A stretch of DNA of 64,000 nucleotides from Lunularia cruciata (lineage: Eukaryota > Streptophyta > Marchantiopsida > Lunulariales > Lunulariaceae), in the NCBI GenBank assembly GCA_948567375.1, contig OX419758.1, positions 64,733,001 to 64,797,000 of the forward strand, given 5' to 3'. The notes below the pieces were generated by a model that saw nothing but the letters and a program-made list of their open reading frames with translations, searched no databases and was not told the origin of the DNA. Numbering within the stretch: the stretch's first letter is position 1; each line of letters begins with the position of its first letter. Both the position numbers and the translations under genes were made by a program. Positions 39,801 to 52,718 of the stretch are shown here, in pieces.

Positions 39801-42800
39801 AGCCGAAGACTTATGTCGGGCGATCGAATCCCGGCACTCGCAGGATTTGCCCGTTATCTTGTTATCATAAGTTCCTTTGGTCCTATCTCAAACTTCCGTG
39901 GTTAAAATGATGAGGGAAGTTTATTTAAGTGGTATGATCCCAGGAAAGTTAGAAGAACATTATCCTAATTAGATTCTCCAGGAATAGATAGAAACTAAAG
40001 CAAATAGAAAACATCCAACAAGGACCCAGACTGGGTCATTAGGGTTTGTGGTGCTTCCTTTGATCTCAAGATAACACGAATAGAAAAATACAAAAACCTT
40101 TCTCCACCATTCTCTACCGCAATAACCACATCCAAAATCTGAAATTAGCTAGCTGATCAAAACATCTTGAAATCATATTAGTACCTCCATATATATCCAG
40201 GGCCTCTGTACCTTCCAGTACAGTAACCGCCTTGCCAGTATCTCGATACAAGAGCAGCTAAACGCAAGCAATCGTTACTATTCGGAGTGATGGAGATTTG
40301 TGCTGATCTAGAGGTTCCACATCGATGAGATTCGTGAAAACCAAATAACTATACATTCAATTTCTGACAACTCTTCTAGGGTGCAATATGGAGTGTACAA
40401 TAATAATCTTGAGTGGTTAACCGATTCTTAATAAGCTTGTAGACATCTATTCTAGTTCAATTGGTAAGGGTACTGTAGTCTTTTTTATTTCTAAATCTTG
40501 TTTTTATAAAACTGTTATCAAGCAGCTCAACACTCTAGGTATACCAATTACTCGAAAGTTTTCTAGTCTCTATATTTTAGTCTCGTGAATACTGTGGCTT
40601 CCATAATAACAGGAGAAGATTCGCATGTTCTTGTTGTCCATTCAACTGCCTTCACAGTTAAGCATCAAGATCCAACTAGAGTAATAATAACAATATTATG
40701 TAGCCCTTCACGACCCAGAACGGCTGGAATGTACATTATAAAAAGAATATTTGATCAAAAAGTTAGAAAGCGAGGAAAAGCTTCAGAAACCCCACATTCC
40801 TTTTTTCCCAAACCTTCGTCATTGTTCAAAAGCTTTGTCAAAGTGTAAACCGGGGTTTTTTGAAAGACCAACTGGAGAAATATAGCAACTGTCCAGTTGG
40901 AAGTCGAAATAATCGGTAATATAATCAATTATTGTTTCATTAAAGTAAAGGTTTGACCGGCTATATGTATTCTGATGTCACCAGTTTTGTTAGCACGTCT
41001 CAAAACGTCTGCGGAAGTTGAAATTTCGTATCCCTTACGCAGGTATATATAAATAAATATAGCGTCATGGAAACTGAAAGACAGGGATTTCTCCACACTT
41101 AAACATGGTCATGCCAGAATGGGTGAATGCGAATGGGAAACTTGAGGTTAATTAGGCATTAATCTCTCGCGAAACTCCATAATGAAGCACCAGTAGAAAA
41201 GGACACACATACAGAAGTACTCTAATGTCATATTGATCTTAATTTTTTACTTTGCACATGCTGGAGGTCTACAAACCAAAATAAAAGTAGTCAACATGGA
41301 CCAATTTGTTGATACTTGTAGGAGATATTAATCGACCTGTCCTTGATGTTTGTATTTGTTCTTTTGTACGTAACTACTATAAGTTATTGGTAGAACATCC
41401 CTTTGCATAATGTCAAGGGTTTTTCAAAGTGGAAATCTGTGTCTGGGCCTCTTTGGGGAGATTTCAAAGCCATATAAATAAATTAATTTGTTTACAAGCC
41501 GACTGGTATTCGTTCTTGTTTGGTGAAAAGAATTTGAGAAAGTTCAATGAATATTTCTCCTATTAAATGAGTATCGTGTGGTTCACACAATACTCAGATG
41601 TGTAGAACCTCAGATACAGTCTACCCTATACATACATATCGTACAAATTTATAAATTCTAGAACAGTATTGATTTCAATCGTCCCTGCTCGGGAACAAAA
41701 CTTAATGATTCCAAAAATTTTAAGTATAGAGTTTTCCCAAAAAATTAAGTCTTGCTTTTTGTATGGTTATTCGCGTGTGGCCTAACTTAGTTGTTCATGG
41801 CTGTCTCTCTCTCGATGTATACTTTCTCATGCACAAAATCTAAAATATGATGATTGAGATTTAAGGTATTAATTTGGCAAATCATAATACAGGTAATTCC
41901 ACATTTCCTAGAATTTGGTGTTTTGGGTATGCGCACCATGTGTCTAATTAATCTTTATTATTTTAGAAGAAAAATATCACTCTAGAAAGATCAATATTCT
42001 TTACAAATCAGTACATGTTACACTAGAGAAAATGCATTTTCTAAGCAAAACAACATAATGATTTAGAGTTAAGAGCATATTTTGCAGATACTTATCACCA
42101 AGGGTACACATCTTGTCTAATCTGTTTTTTCTTTTCTCGATTCTTTTGAGGGCAAATTGTATTCAAGCCACACTTCCACCGGAGTATTCCTAATCTGGTT
42201 TTCACTTTTCTCTTTTCCTAGTTATGAGATCTTATTAACTTATAACACTTATTTTGCATGAAATCTTGTTATGATATTCTCATCAAGTTTTCTCATGTTC
42301 AACCTAGATTTTCATCTGTTTCTAGCCGAACCAGTCCTAGTTCAACTCTATTTAATAGGAAAATTTATTTTACCTTCAAAATACCACTTTTATGAAAGCC
42401 TTACCTCTCGAAACTTTCTAGCGTCTCAATGAATAGATCAGGTTACTCCAGAGGCTATTCATATATAGCGTCGGGCGTATTGTGAAGATTCGAGAAGTTT
42501 TAAGTTCGTATTGATTTGGATTTATTATTATTATTAGTACCTCCAGAGATGTTTTATTACAGTCAGAAGAGAACCAGCATTATATCCAATCTTTGACCAC
42601 TTCGATGCCTTCAACGTACTTGAGCTGTCAATTCAAGATGAGAATGGTTATGCCATAGAAAGTCAATCTATGTATAATGTTATTCAGACTTTTGGCTCTT
42701 GCTTATTCTGAAAAAGCATATACTATAATATTCAGCCACCTGAATATTCAACCAAATTATATGATGTACTAAAGCAGATAACCTATGATGATCTCGACAG

Positions 42801-44300
42801 TTTTGATCCAAAGCATATGTTTTTCAGTCTTAAAGACCGACATTATGTTTTTAATTTTAAAATCGTTGTTGTTACCGATGAGCTATTAACTTTTGATTAT
42901 GGACCCGGTGCCATGGTCCCCACCCAGTTCTGAAAATATATGTCTGATGAATCAAAAAGAGGCTAATTTGGTGCTTGAGCATTTAATTAAAAAATGGTTA
43001 CGTACCCTAGAGAAATGTATCGGACGAAGAGTTAATATAAATGCACGCTGCACCGGAAGCGAAGGAGAAGGGCTCCGTAAGGAGGGGAAAGCAGTGACGG
43101 GCTGACGGTCGCAGGAAGGGACTGCGATAGGACTTGTCCTGCAGTACTGTATAGGTACCACAATGATTGGATCTTTCTGTAGGTCAGTCGGTGTGACAGG
43201 GAGGACATCCACGTGTCAAGCATTCTGTTGCCGGGCGTGGAAGGAGGTCCGGTCAGGACCGACAATCCCTCCGTTGTGTTACTGACCTGTTCCGTTATTA
43301 GCGAGACATGCATCTAGAACCTCGGAGAGGGAAACATGTATGGCATTCATGCCATAATGTCATGTGTATGGCATATGATGGCCTTTATAGACGATCCTTC
43401 CGCTACGTATAGACTACAGTTTATTATGCCGTACTGGATGTTTCCCAGTTCCCCACTTGAGGAACTCTTTCTCGGTTTGGACGTACCAGCCACATCTTGA
43501 TTGACATGTTGTCACTGAGATTCTCTTCGGATAATACGATACTCTTATGGTAGAAATTCCTACTGCCGGTCTTCTTCCCGTTATCCTCTTTGTCTCAGGA
43601 ACAAGACTTTCCGCCTTTGCTGTACAGTACTTAGGAAGCCTGAGCGTTCGTTGTGCTGAGCGCGATGAAGACCTCCGACTTCATGCCAGAATCTCCGTCG
43701 CAGCTGCAAACTTTTATTGGTGATTAAATTTAGAAGCGACAAAGATTACTGGTAACTAACCAGATTCTTCAGGTGAAAGAAGTGTACTGTACAGTGCAAG
43801 CACCGAGATTCTTCATTCCACCCACCTTGTGTGTCTAGGCACATGGTAATAGTGACGTTTCAATGCTACCTTTCTACGGTAGAAAGCTCCTACAGTACTT
43901 TGCCTTCTTTTAATCAGCTGTGATGAGTTACAAGAAGAAGCACCGGCGACACATCTGCACACCTCAAAGGAAGGATCTCCTCCACCAACTGGAGTGTTTC
44001 TTCGATGCAACCCACAAAGGGACCAAGATCGAACCAGACTTTTACTCCTTGAAACTGGATTACCGGTTACAATAACACACACGATGAACATATACAGTAG
44101 TTTACAATCCGCAGGTAATCACGACGTACTTCATGTAGGGCAAAGGAGAACCTCCAATACTATGTACGATGAAGGGCTGCATCTTCTCTTTCAACGTCCG
44201 GTCTTCAATTTCGACACCCACAGTACAGTACAGTTCATCTCTAAATTGACGGCTGCGGGGCATCTTGAGGACGGGCATCTTGAGGACCACCTCAAGATAG
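36886..44300. other. Long region without a defensible gene
   Basis: I see only unsupported frames. The longest plausible ones are at 37318-37665 (+, 115 codons, Ser/Thr/His-rich) and 37753-38028 (-, 91 codons, Arg/Gly-rich), neither recognised. 37.0-38.5 kb has higher GC and CT-rich tracts and could hold UTR or exon remnants. 39.7-43.0 kb is AT-rich. No tRNA, rRNA or known small RNA pattern was noticed. Confidence 0.5.
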
Positions 44301-44332
44301 GGATACGACCCTACCCGACCCGACCCGACACA
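44265..44332. repeat. Two short tandem repeats
   Basis: 'gggcatcttgaggac' is present twice head to tail, followed by a (CCCGA)n run at about 44309-44330. Confidence 0.8.
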
Positions 44333-44607
44333 AGGCGTTAGATGGTGAGTGCCGAGAAGGACCTGTAGATTTCACATTACTATGATTGGAAAGAATGTTC
44401 ACTTGTACACTCCGATTTGATATCCACCGGTCCTACCACAATTAAGAAAATACTGCGGTCCGATCAGTCGACGGCGAAACAGAGTTCACAGAGTTGTTTC
44501 TTTACCCTTTCCGCTATTTCCTACTACCGCTCCGGTATGAGATAAGATGATCGCTCCGCCAAGTTATCATCCGCGAGAGGGGCTGCGGCTGACCCAGGGG
44601 TTTACTA

Positions 44608-44636
44608 CGGCTGCGCACTTCCACAGTGCGCAGCCG
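44608..44636. repeat. Perfect 12-bp GC-rich hairpin
   Basis: CGGCTGCGCACT, loop TCCAC, AGTGCGCAGCCG. The flanks also show partial symmetry ('tttacta' and 'tagtagggttta'), so the palindrome may be the centre or end of a small inverted-repeat element. Confidence 0.85.
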
Positions 44637-47600
44637 CACGATAGTAGGGTTTACGCGATCGGATCCACACATGACAAACCTGCTGGGTGCCCGTCCAATC
44701 TAAACCCAACCCAGGTTTCGGGTCGCGAGATTGCCTGGCCCGAGAGGTCGACGCGCATAGTCTTGTTCGGAATCCGCCATATATGGGTGGTTGATATCCC
44801 CGTCCATGCATCGTTCTGTACAAAAACATCCCTGGTTGATGTCCCTGTCCTTAAAAAGTAAGTCATTGCTTACCAGGGTGTTGGACATGTACGTGGTCGA
44901 TGCCACTGTGCATAGCAGCCTCAACCTCCCTTGCGTTGCTTTTCAGTGTACTGTACTTTGGAATAGATATGATACCGACTTTTTCTCGGATATTTTTAAG
45001 CCCTTCGAGGGATTGAATACTGAGCACTGCACGAATTGGCATCTGCATTGGCCTATAGGGACATTCGTCAGGTTGTACCGAGAAGACGTAGGCAAATTTT
45101 TCGTAGTTTAGATCCAAGATTTGGGGCACAGGGGGTTTTTGACAGCGTTTGAGATTGCAGCAATGTACTCCTAAAAGTATTGTCGCGATGTGTGTTGGAA
45201 CTAGTTTGGTTGATATGGCCCCAACAGGTCCATGCTTAGTCACAGGAAAAGAAGAAGGAAATATGATAATCACCATGGTGGGATCAGGAAAAGCCAGGAA
45301 AGATGTCTCAAACTGGCGGAAAAATGGAGATGAGGCTAGCCGGCTACAAAAACAAATGCCAAAAGAGTTAGTAATCGACCATTGCATTGAACAAGCATCT
45401 AGTAAGTAAAGGTGTTCAGTTGGTCAGCTTTCAGTTGGTCGCCTTTGGGGCTATTATTATTAGCATGTCATATAGAAGACAGGTAGATCCATGTCTGCTA
45501 TTAAGGTATCTAGGAGGTTTTATGTGAAAGAAATAGCTAGAAATATGAACGAGAGAAGAAGCTTGCTTTAAACTGGAGTCTATGATCTCTTCCTTTGCAT
45601 GCAGGTCATGATCATGGATGCCGGCCAACAAAGTATTCCCCAGCTCCAAAGATTCAACTTTGCAGTATTATTTTATCATTATAAAAATTACCGTGGATGT
45701 CCTCGTACTACGCTTTCACTACAATTGTAGACTTAATAGCAAACAAATGTAAAGATTGGACCAAAACATGACAGACGCATGAGTGAGTTTGCTGTGTGAT
45801 TGGGTCAGAAGATAATGATGCTCTATGCTCCAGAGAGAGAATAACCCCAGATTGGTGTCTATTTCCGCATGAAGTAAAAAGTTGATCTCGGCTTTCCACG
45901 TGAGATGTTAGTTTCTTTCCAGATGAAAAAGAAGATCTTCACATGGAATTCAATTTATTCTATGCAGAGAATTTTCACAAAAGGTCCTTCAGGGTAGGCT
46001 CTGAAGGATGACTACAAATGAGTACCCTCGTAAATTTCTAGATACTTTCAAGTCATTGACTAGAGAAACCTGGGACATTGTACATTTTGGGTCCTGAATG
46101 GACTCCTCAACCATGACTTTCGACACAAAGATCAAGGTTTCGTTAGCTGTGCATGTGATCTCGTTTCCGGATGCAATGGAAGTGGTAAAAAGTTCTCTTC
46201 AAATTCTTTCGTTTCCGCGAAGGAACCCGTAGACGGTTCGTGTTCGGCTGTGTGCTCTACCCAGAACCACTCCGATTCATATGCATAAAAAAATATATCA
46301 ACAGTGGCAAGCACTGCAATGTCTCCTTCTCACGGGAAACCTTTTCTCGAAAAAAATATTCCCAGCGACTCAAAAGCTGAGAAGAACAAGTGAGACTATA
46401 CATCAGTACAGTATTATCTTGTTTCAGACCAAGTCTGTAACCCCACGTCAGATCCTATTGTCGAGTTTTTGATTACGATCACCATTTAGAAAATCCACTT
46501 CTCGTAAACCCTTTCTAGCGATAAAGATGCGGCATAAAGATGCCTCAGAAAAGATGCGGCATAATCTCCTCCTCGAGGGAATGTTCCGCATATATTATTA
46601 CTTTGTTAATCAGACTGAGATACGGTTTTTACCTCAGGATACATTATGGGAAGATCAAATTTCTCATCAAGAAGATGACGTTGCTTCTGTTGATTCATCT
46701 TTACATAACCCGAGCGTGTGAGGGGATACTCATGTTCAGGGTTGAAAAAGTGGCAATTATCAAAATCATAGGGACTGATACGACTCGAAGAAATATCGTC
46801 CTGTCATGTGGGTTCAAGAAGAGAAGATTACGAGGATCAGCCATAAATTTGAGTCTGAGATCGCTGTAGCACCAGTACGCTGTTTAAACTCAAAATCTTC
46901 TACTCAATGTTGGATCGATAACATTGTATCCAGAACATACCGCAACATAGATATTCATGAAAATCATACTGCGATACTAATTACTAAATTGGATGCTGAA
47001 TATCATTATATGTGGTCGATAGGAGCTTCCAGAAAGTCCACTTCAGCGCTCAGAGACCGGAAGGACTAGGGGTCAAGCTTGTGACGATCCGTATGAAAAT
47101 GTGCACTGGTCTGCTATAAAGGCGAATTCACGTATTATGCCTTTAGTTTCTTTGTGCTTGTCTCTTTTAAGAAAAAAGAATCCTGAGAGTTTTTCCGATT
47201 GGCGTGAAAGTTTTGCTGTTCTTTGTCAAAATCAACTATTTTCATGCCGTCTTGTCCTTTAACGGATATGACTCTCTGAACGTTTCCCTAACCAAAAGAC
47301 CTCGCCACTTTTCCTAAAATGCTGTTTGTATGCTTTTCTTCAAGTGTATGCGACCTTCTTACAGTGATAAAACTAGTATATAAGATATGTTAATAAGCAA
47401 ATGACTATTCTACCGAGTATCTAGGAATACATGTGATGAATAATCTGAAGTTACATCTATTCTGTCATGTTGCTAAGGAGTGGAATAATTTGTCCCTTTC
47501 TTGAGATATTTTTGGAACAGTGGTTGACTTACGCATGTAGCCATGAGAATATGGTAAAAGTGTCTCCGTCATTGTCCATCTAGCAACTGAGATCTTGAGA

Positions 47601-48755
47601 GTAGATGGTATAATATATCAAATTCTAGATCCTCATTATTCTCTGAACCCACTAGTTTCTGCCACGATGCTCACCACAGCTTTGCTAGAACCTTGCGATA
47701 TACAGTCGGATAATAAAAGCTTCAATCACCTGCGAAAATCTTCCTCCACCTTAGGGTCTCGGCTCCTCTAGGCCATTCACTGACACATACGCCAAACGGG
47801 GGCAGTGAGATCGAGAAATACTCTCAGTCAGCATCGGTAATGGTCTGTAGGAGTATAAACATAGATGCATGCTTTGAATGCCAACGATACAGATCGTGGA
47901 ACAACAAGGGGGAAGTCATAATGAAGTCGATGAATGGGAGGTAAAGAAGCCACCATATTCCTTCTTCCATCACCAGTCTACATCCTCAAGCGAATCATAC
48001 ATTGAAGAAATAAGTCGGAACCTGATCCTCAAGAATGGTGAGCAGGTACACAATTGGCACTCTAAACTCTTGACACATGATGCGATGAGTCTTCTGATAT
48101 AGCTACATTCTGCAATACGTATCCTTTGGGGATTGGGATCCATGAGCGAAAGTAGTACATAAGTCATAATACGAGTTGAGTTGGTGAGTTTTCAACAGAA
48201 ATGCAAAGCTTGGTACTAAGATATTGGAACAAAAAGACTAGACCAACCACTCAGATCACTCACTACGCCGCCGAAAATCGTACTAAGATAAAGCATCATT
48301 TTATATCTGTTATTTCTAATATTGTAATAGCGTAATATCATCTCCTGCATGAAAGAGTTCGATACACAAGACGCGCTGTAACCATGCAATGCCTTGAGAC
48401 CTCAGAATTCGGATTCAGAGTCTTCCCGGTAAGATAATTTATGCTCAACTGATGTTACCGGATTTTGAAGTGCCAAATTCACAACATACAATCTTTACTG
48501 TAATTGACTTGATGCTGTTCCTGTTTTTAATCGCTCTGTTGTGGGAGAGGAAGTGTACAGTAAGTGTCATGAAAGAGTCGGTAAAAATCTTTTCGCCGTT
48601 TCGCACAGGGACAAACTCATGTGCGCATTGTGGAGGGTCAAGTTTTAGAAGAGTGTATATTCAAGAAATCAAAGGGCAACTTGTCGTTTTAGGGTGTATG
48701 TTTAAGTCGGAGACTACCTATTCCTTTCCTTTCATAGTTCATGTTCCTTTTATCT
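44637..48755. other. Region without a defensible gene
   Basis: At 44863-45409 both strands are open: 174 codons on the minus strand and 86 on the plus strand (45149-45409, ending ..IEQASSK). I recognise neither. The plus frame has the more protein-like composition. The remainder shows only short frames. Confidence 0.45.
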
Positions 48756-48778
48756 CATATATATATATATATATATAT
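48756..48778. repeat. (AT)n microsatellite
   Basis: About eleven AT units. Confidence 0.9.
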
Positions 48779-48820
48779 GGCACTCATGGGTTTTCGAGCA
48801 GGGTACTAACACTTGTTCAG

Positions 48821-49042
48821 TTATTTTGGCGCTGCGTGAGACATTGATGAATGATGAAGTAGCATGTGTTTTAGTGGAGGTTTATTATGCTCACCTTCTG
48901 TTTTCCTCAGTTTGTTTAGTGTCTTAGCACTCAAGGTGTCCATTGCGCCTGTGGTGATATACTCTATCCAGTTGAAGCTGAAGCCTAGAGACCATCCACT
49001 CTCTCCCTCTTCGCTCCAAGTCACATTTGCTTCATAGGTCAT
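48821..49042 (-). other. Exon-like minus-strand frame, unrecognised
   Basis: A 73-codon frame contains VTWSEEGESGWSLGFSFNWI and TTGAMDTLSAKTLNKLRKTE. Its composition is protein-like. It is preceded by an AG and followed by a GTGAGC donor-like site near 48892 on the minus strand, so it could be an internal exon or a captured fragment. I do not recognise the protein, and no neighbouring exon was found. Confidence 0.25.
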
Positions 49043-49263
49043 ATACCTGTTTTCTGTATTGTCTGATTGGTTTAATTTTACTTAATTTTACAACTTATCT
49101 ATTTCACTACATGCTTTACTTAGCACTGAGGTTTATCTATTCTCTGCCGCTGTTGATCAAGATATATTGATATTTGGTTTGTGCTTAAAATCTCATTTAA
49201 CATGTTAGATTCTTTACCTTATTTAGGGTTTCATTGCTCATCTTGAGTTTCACATATCGCATT

Positions 49264-49345
49264 TACATTTCATATGCACACCATTGCAAGTAATGAGTTC
49301 TGGATCCCTCGTTGGAAGAATGGCTTCTGCTGTCATGTCTGAAAG
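49264..49345 (+). mobile_element. Older copy of the hairpin-ended short element
   Basis: Contains the exact 16-base core TAATGAGTTCTGGATC (49291-49306) and the following GGCTTCTGCTGTCAT tail. The hairpin is decayed (CTCGTTGGAAGAATGG). The left border may lie several hundred bases upstream. No target duplication was identified. Confidence 0.5.
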
Positions 49346-49839
49346 TATATTTATTTATTTATTTGTATTTATTCATATTTGATAGATGGCATTGTAGTTC
49401 ACATTGATAGTAGCGCAAATGTACACTTACTGACTTGTCCAAACACTTCAGGGATTACAACTGACATGGAGGAAAACAAGATATAGAAAGTTAAACTACC
49501 GGCTCACTTGCATCCATTGTTCATAAGAAAAGTGGAGCGTCTGTTGAGTAAAAGTTGTAATTGCTATGACAAGAGAGTCATTGGTATATGAACGATCAAC
49601 ATATACAATAGGGGGTTTCAGTTCTGAAAGATATGGAATGCTAATGGATATGGAACATGTGCTTTCAATTCTCCGACAGGACCCATAACCAAAAAGTCAT
49701 GTAAAAATGAATGACCAATAAAGTTTAGTAACAAGCTATCAAAGGTTATGATGGATCGTTTCATAATTGGGAGGTTTGGGGCAAGAGTCTCAAGTCAAGT
49801 GTATTAATGAAAACCTATCTAAATATGTCATATGTCATC

Positions 49840-50430
49840 ATTTAAAATATGGAAACAGGTGCACGTGTTATAGATGGGATTCAAACACTCATGGTAAGAG
49901 CAAGAGTACATGAGGAGGGTTTTTGGTGCAATAGAGGATATGCTTGCAAAAGCAAGAGCAAGAGAAAAGGTGAAAATGAAGGAGTAAATGCACTAGATGA
50001 GAGAGAGAATTGCACAAGAGGAGGAGATCATTGAAAACAACTCCAAAGTATTGCACAACACTGAAACTTTTGCTCAAGACATGGCCAGCCATACCAAATT
50101 GAGGACTGAATTGTTGGAAGTGAGAGAGGTGCCAGTTAGCTCAGATTGATGCTCTCAAAGCCACTAAAATAGAAAAACTAAAGGTAGAGGTTGAGCCAAG
50201 ATCAAAAATTGAGAAATTTAAATTTAAGGAGAGGGTTCCCAAAAAAAAAAGCAACAATACTAAATGACTTTAAAATTAGCCCGAGCCGAAAAGACAACCT
50301 TGGAAGTCAAGAGCCTTATGAGTATGCTTGCTTCTTTAGAAAAAAATGGGACTGAAACAACTTGCTATGAAATGTGGAGCAATCACCCAAAATATCTTAT
50401 ATCTTATATCCAATTATGTCATTGATTTAC
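49840..50430 (+). pseudogene. Coiled-coil-like coding relic, unrecognised
   Basis: A plus-strand frame with shifts reads MVRARVHEE, then EEEIIENNSKVLHNTETFAQ, and ends near RAEKTTLEVKSLMSMLASLE at about 50290-50345. It is rich in Glu, Lys and Arg with heptad-like spacing, so it is probably a helical tail. Frameshifts, a stop and a ten-A run near 50240 break it. It may be the C-terminal part of a transposable-element protein. The family was not identified. Confidence 0.35.
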
Positions 50431-50610
50431 TTTTGTAAACATTGCAAAGTTTGAAATAATGCATTTTTGTGTTATAATGGAAATGGTTTTTGAATTTTTG
50501 TGTTTAATATTGAATGGATTTGTTCAATAAAGGAGCCTTGGTGTTATTGCAAATTGATGGGTTTGCTTTCTCCCATTTGGGATTTGCTTGTATTTTTTCA
50601 GAAGCAAAAT

Positions 50611-50810
50611 TGCATGGAGTCGTTCATGGTTGTGTAGTGTACTCGTGGGCTTGAATGGGGCTAGGGCTAGGGCTTGGGCTTGCTTGTGAGTGGTGTGGGT
50701 TTGCTTGGAAAAGGAATGGAGTCTCTCATGGTGTCAAATGGGTTCACTCGTGGACTTGAACAGGGCTTGTGGTCACTCATGAGTGGTGTGGCTTTGCTCG
50801 GAAAAGGAAT
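50611..50810. repeat. Tandem duplication, about 100-bp unit
   Basis: 'atggagtc.ttcatgg' to 'tttgct.ggaaaaggaatgg' occurs twice. The next few hundred bases (50930-51110) hold looser repeats of 'atagtgtttctatacttag'. Confidence 0.85.
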
Positions 50811-51659
50811 GGGCAAGATGTGCAAAGCATTTTGAGTTTTAGAGTGTTTTTAAAATGTCCAATCAAATATTGATAAACTCTTAATGCTCTACTTGTAATC
50901 ATGATGTAAGGCTTTAAGTGTTTCTATACATTATTGTTTAATGTATAGTCTTTCTATACTTAGTATTTAAATAAATAAATAAATATATATATATAGTGTT
51001 TTTGTTATGTGTGTTGCCATATAGTGTTTCTATATTTAGTGTTTGATACTTACCATTTAATGTATAGTGTTTTTGTAAAGTGTTTCTATACTTAGGGTTG
51101 CTATTATGTTATGTGTGAAGCTATACTTTAAGGCTTTGTGTTTCTAAATGTTTTATACTTTTGAGACAATTCTCTGAATTTTTGGGTGCCTCTTTATCTT
51201 GATATATTCCAATATTATATGGGTTGCCTAGCAAAAATGGTTTTTTATTCAACAAAATCTATAGTAGAGTTAGATCTCCAAGGGTGATTGTCACACGCAA
51301 CAAGGTTAAGACACTTTGAAGCAATTTATACACCTTGTTGCATTGCAATAAACCAACCTTGTTAGTATTTACAAGTAACAATTGTATCTAGAGAATGCTA
51401 CTAAATAAAGGAGAAAGATGACTTCCAACCATGTATCAATCAATTAACACCTACAAAGAATGCAAGTTATCATATGGAAGGGAATGATGATTTACATTGT
51501 TTGAATCAACAACTCAATGTCTAACTTTTTTCACAACTGTTTAAATGAAGAATTCATCATAATAAAATACAAAATTTTACAAGTGGTCATAATATAATAC
51601 AAAAGATTACAAGTGGTCATGATATAATGTCATATAATAACATAAGTATCCTATGGTGT
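50811..51659. other. AT-rich spacer, nothing recognised
   Basis: Low-complexity AT sequence with a short (AAAT)n run near 50968. No gene seen. Confidence 0.6.
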
Positions 51660-51991
51660 ATCTTGAGAGGATGGAGGGGAAGTAGGAGGAGGTGCTCTAG
51701 TTTGATGCACTCCAAGGAATCATCAAGCCGCCTAACTATGGGTTGATGGATCTACACAAGATTATAACACCACATACATTCCCACTCCTCCTGATGGCTC
51801 ATAGGAAGATCCTGCAAGGATGCAACTAAAGTCTTCTATGGATCAACATTGTAGTTCCTAGGTCTGCTCAATATCCACTCCTCAATGAGGAACTCTATAA
51901 CCAAGCAAGGGTTGGTCTAGTTCTCTCTAGGGATGTACTAAGGATATATAGTAATGAAAGACTTGCATTGACTATCTGCATGTAAGTATGA
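51660..51991 (-). pseudogene. Unrecognised coding relic, family U copy 2, distal part
   Basis: The minus strand continues the frame found at 58500-58286 across the retrotransposon insertion. It reads HADSQCKSFITIYP, then a segment ending in a SRPRNYNVDP motif, then LPMSHQEEWECMWCYNLV. The SRP..Y..DP..L pattern also occurs in family U copy 1 near 1595-1630. Several stops are present. Function unknown. Confidence 0.45.
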
Positions 51992-51996
51992 GTGAA
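51992..51996. repeat. Target-site duplication GTGAA, left copy
   Basis: Identical to 58281-58285, directly outside the LTR pair. Confidence 0.95.
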
Positions 51997-52578
51997 TGTA
52001 ATACCAAGAGCTAGCCATATGATCTAGATGTGAAATTTGGTTTGGTAACATCTAGAATGATGTTATACATGATGGTCAAAATAGATAAGATATAAGTATC
52101 ACCAAAATAGTACTTCTACTAATAGAGTAGGAACCGAAATATGCCTCAAATCTTTGAAGGCAATTTTGGAGGCCTAAACGGATGAATTAGGCCTCAAATA
52201 TGTGCAGATTCCCCCCCAATGGAGGAAAGGCTGGCCTTCCCTCCCCCCTACTTTGTCTCGTCGAGAGCTTTACAACGGTACCTTACTCACATGATTCTGA
52301 GATTCCTACAAGAAGATTCCCTAAAAGATTCCCTCTGGTCAAAGCTTGTTTGACCAACCAGATATGACCTAGACCAGACATGTCACCCATCCAAGTAAGT
52401 AATCCAAGGGTGGAGCTTGCTGACATGTCACCTATCTGTGTCCTTAATCCTATGGTGTAGCTTCCTTGGAGGAGATCCTCTTTGTCTATATAATAAAGAG
52501 AAGGTGCTCCCTTGGGGCATCGATTGTTTGAGTGTGCAATCTGTGTTTTCTCTCTTCTCTTGTCCTTGGAGTATTACA
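51997..52578 (+). repeat. 5' LTR (582 bp)
   Basis: Begins TGTAATAC and ends GTATTACA, an 8-bp perfect inverted terminus of the TG..CA type. A TATA-like TCTATATAATAAAG at 52495-52508 is the likely core promoter, with transcription expected to begin about 30 bases on. Seven C residues near 52210 differ in number from the 3' copy. Confidence 0.95.
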
Positions 52579-52579
52579 A

Positions 52580-52594
52580 TGGTATCAAAGCGAG
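52580..52594 (+). other. Primer-binding site, initiator tRNA-Met type
   Basis: TGGTATCAAAGCGAG starts two bases after the LTR. It is the usual TGGTATCAGAGC complement of the plant initiator tRNA-Met 3' end, with one change. Confidence 0.85.
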
Positions 52595-52718
52595 TGTTTT
52601 AGTCCAAGAGAGTGGATCATCCCTCTTGGAATAGCACGAACTACTGAAACTGAGTAATTTGAGGTGGAGAACATAGAGAAATTGCGAGACTTAGGAAGGA
52701 CTTTAGAGAGCGGATGGG

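Noticed and set aside
44863-45387. 174-codon minus-strand frame as a gene
   Set aside because: No recognisable domain, the opposite strand is also open, and no conserved start or splice signals; left as unassigned.
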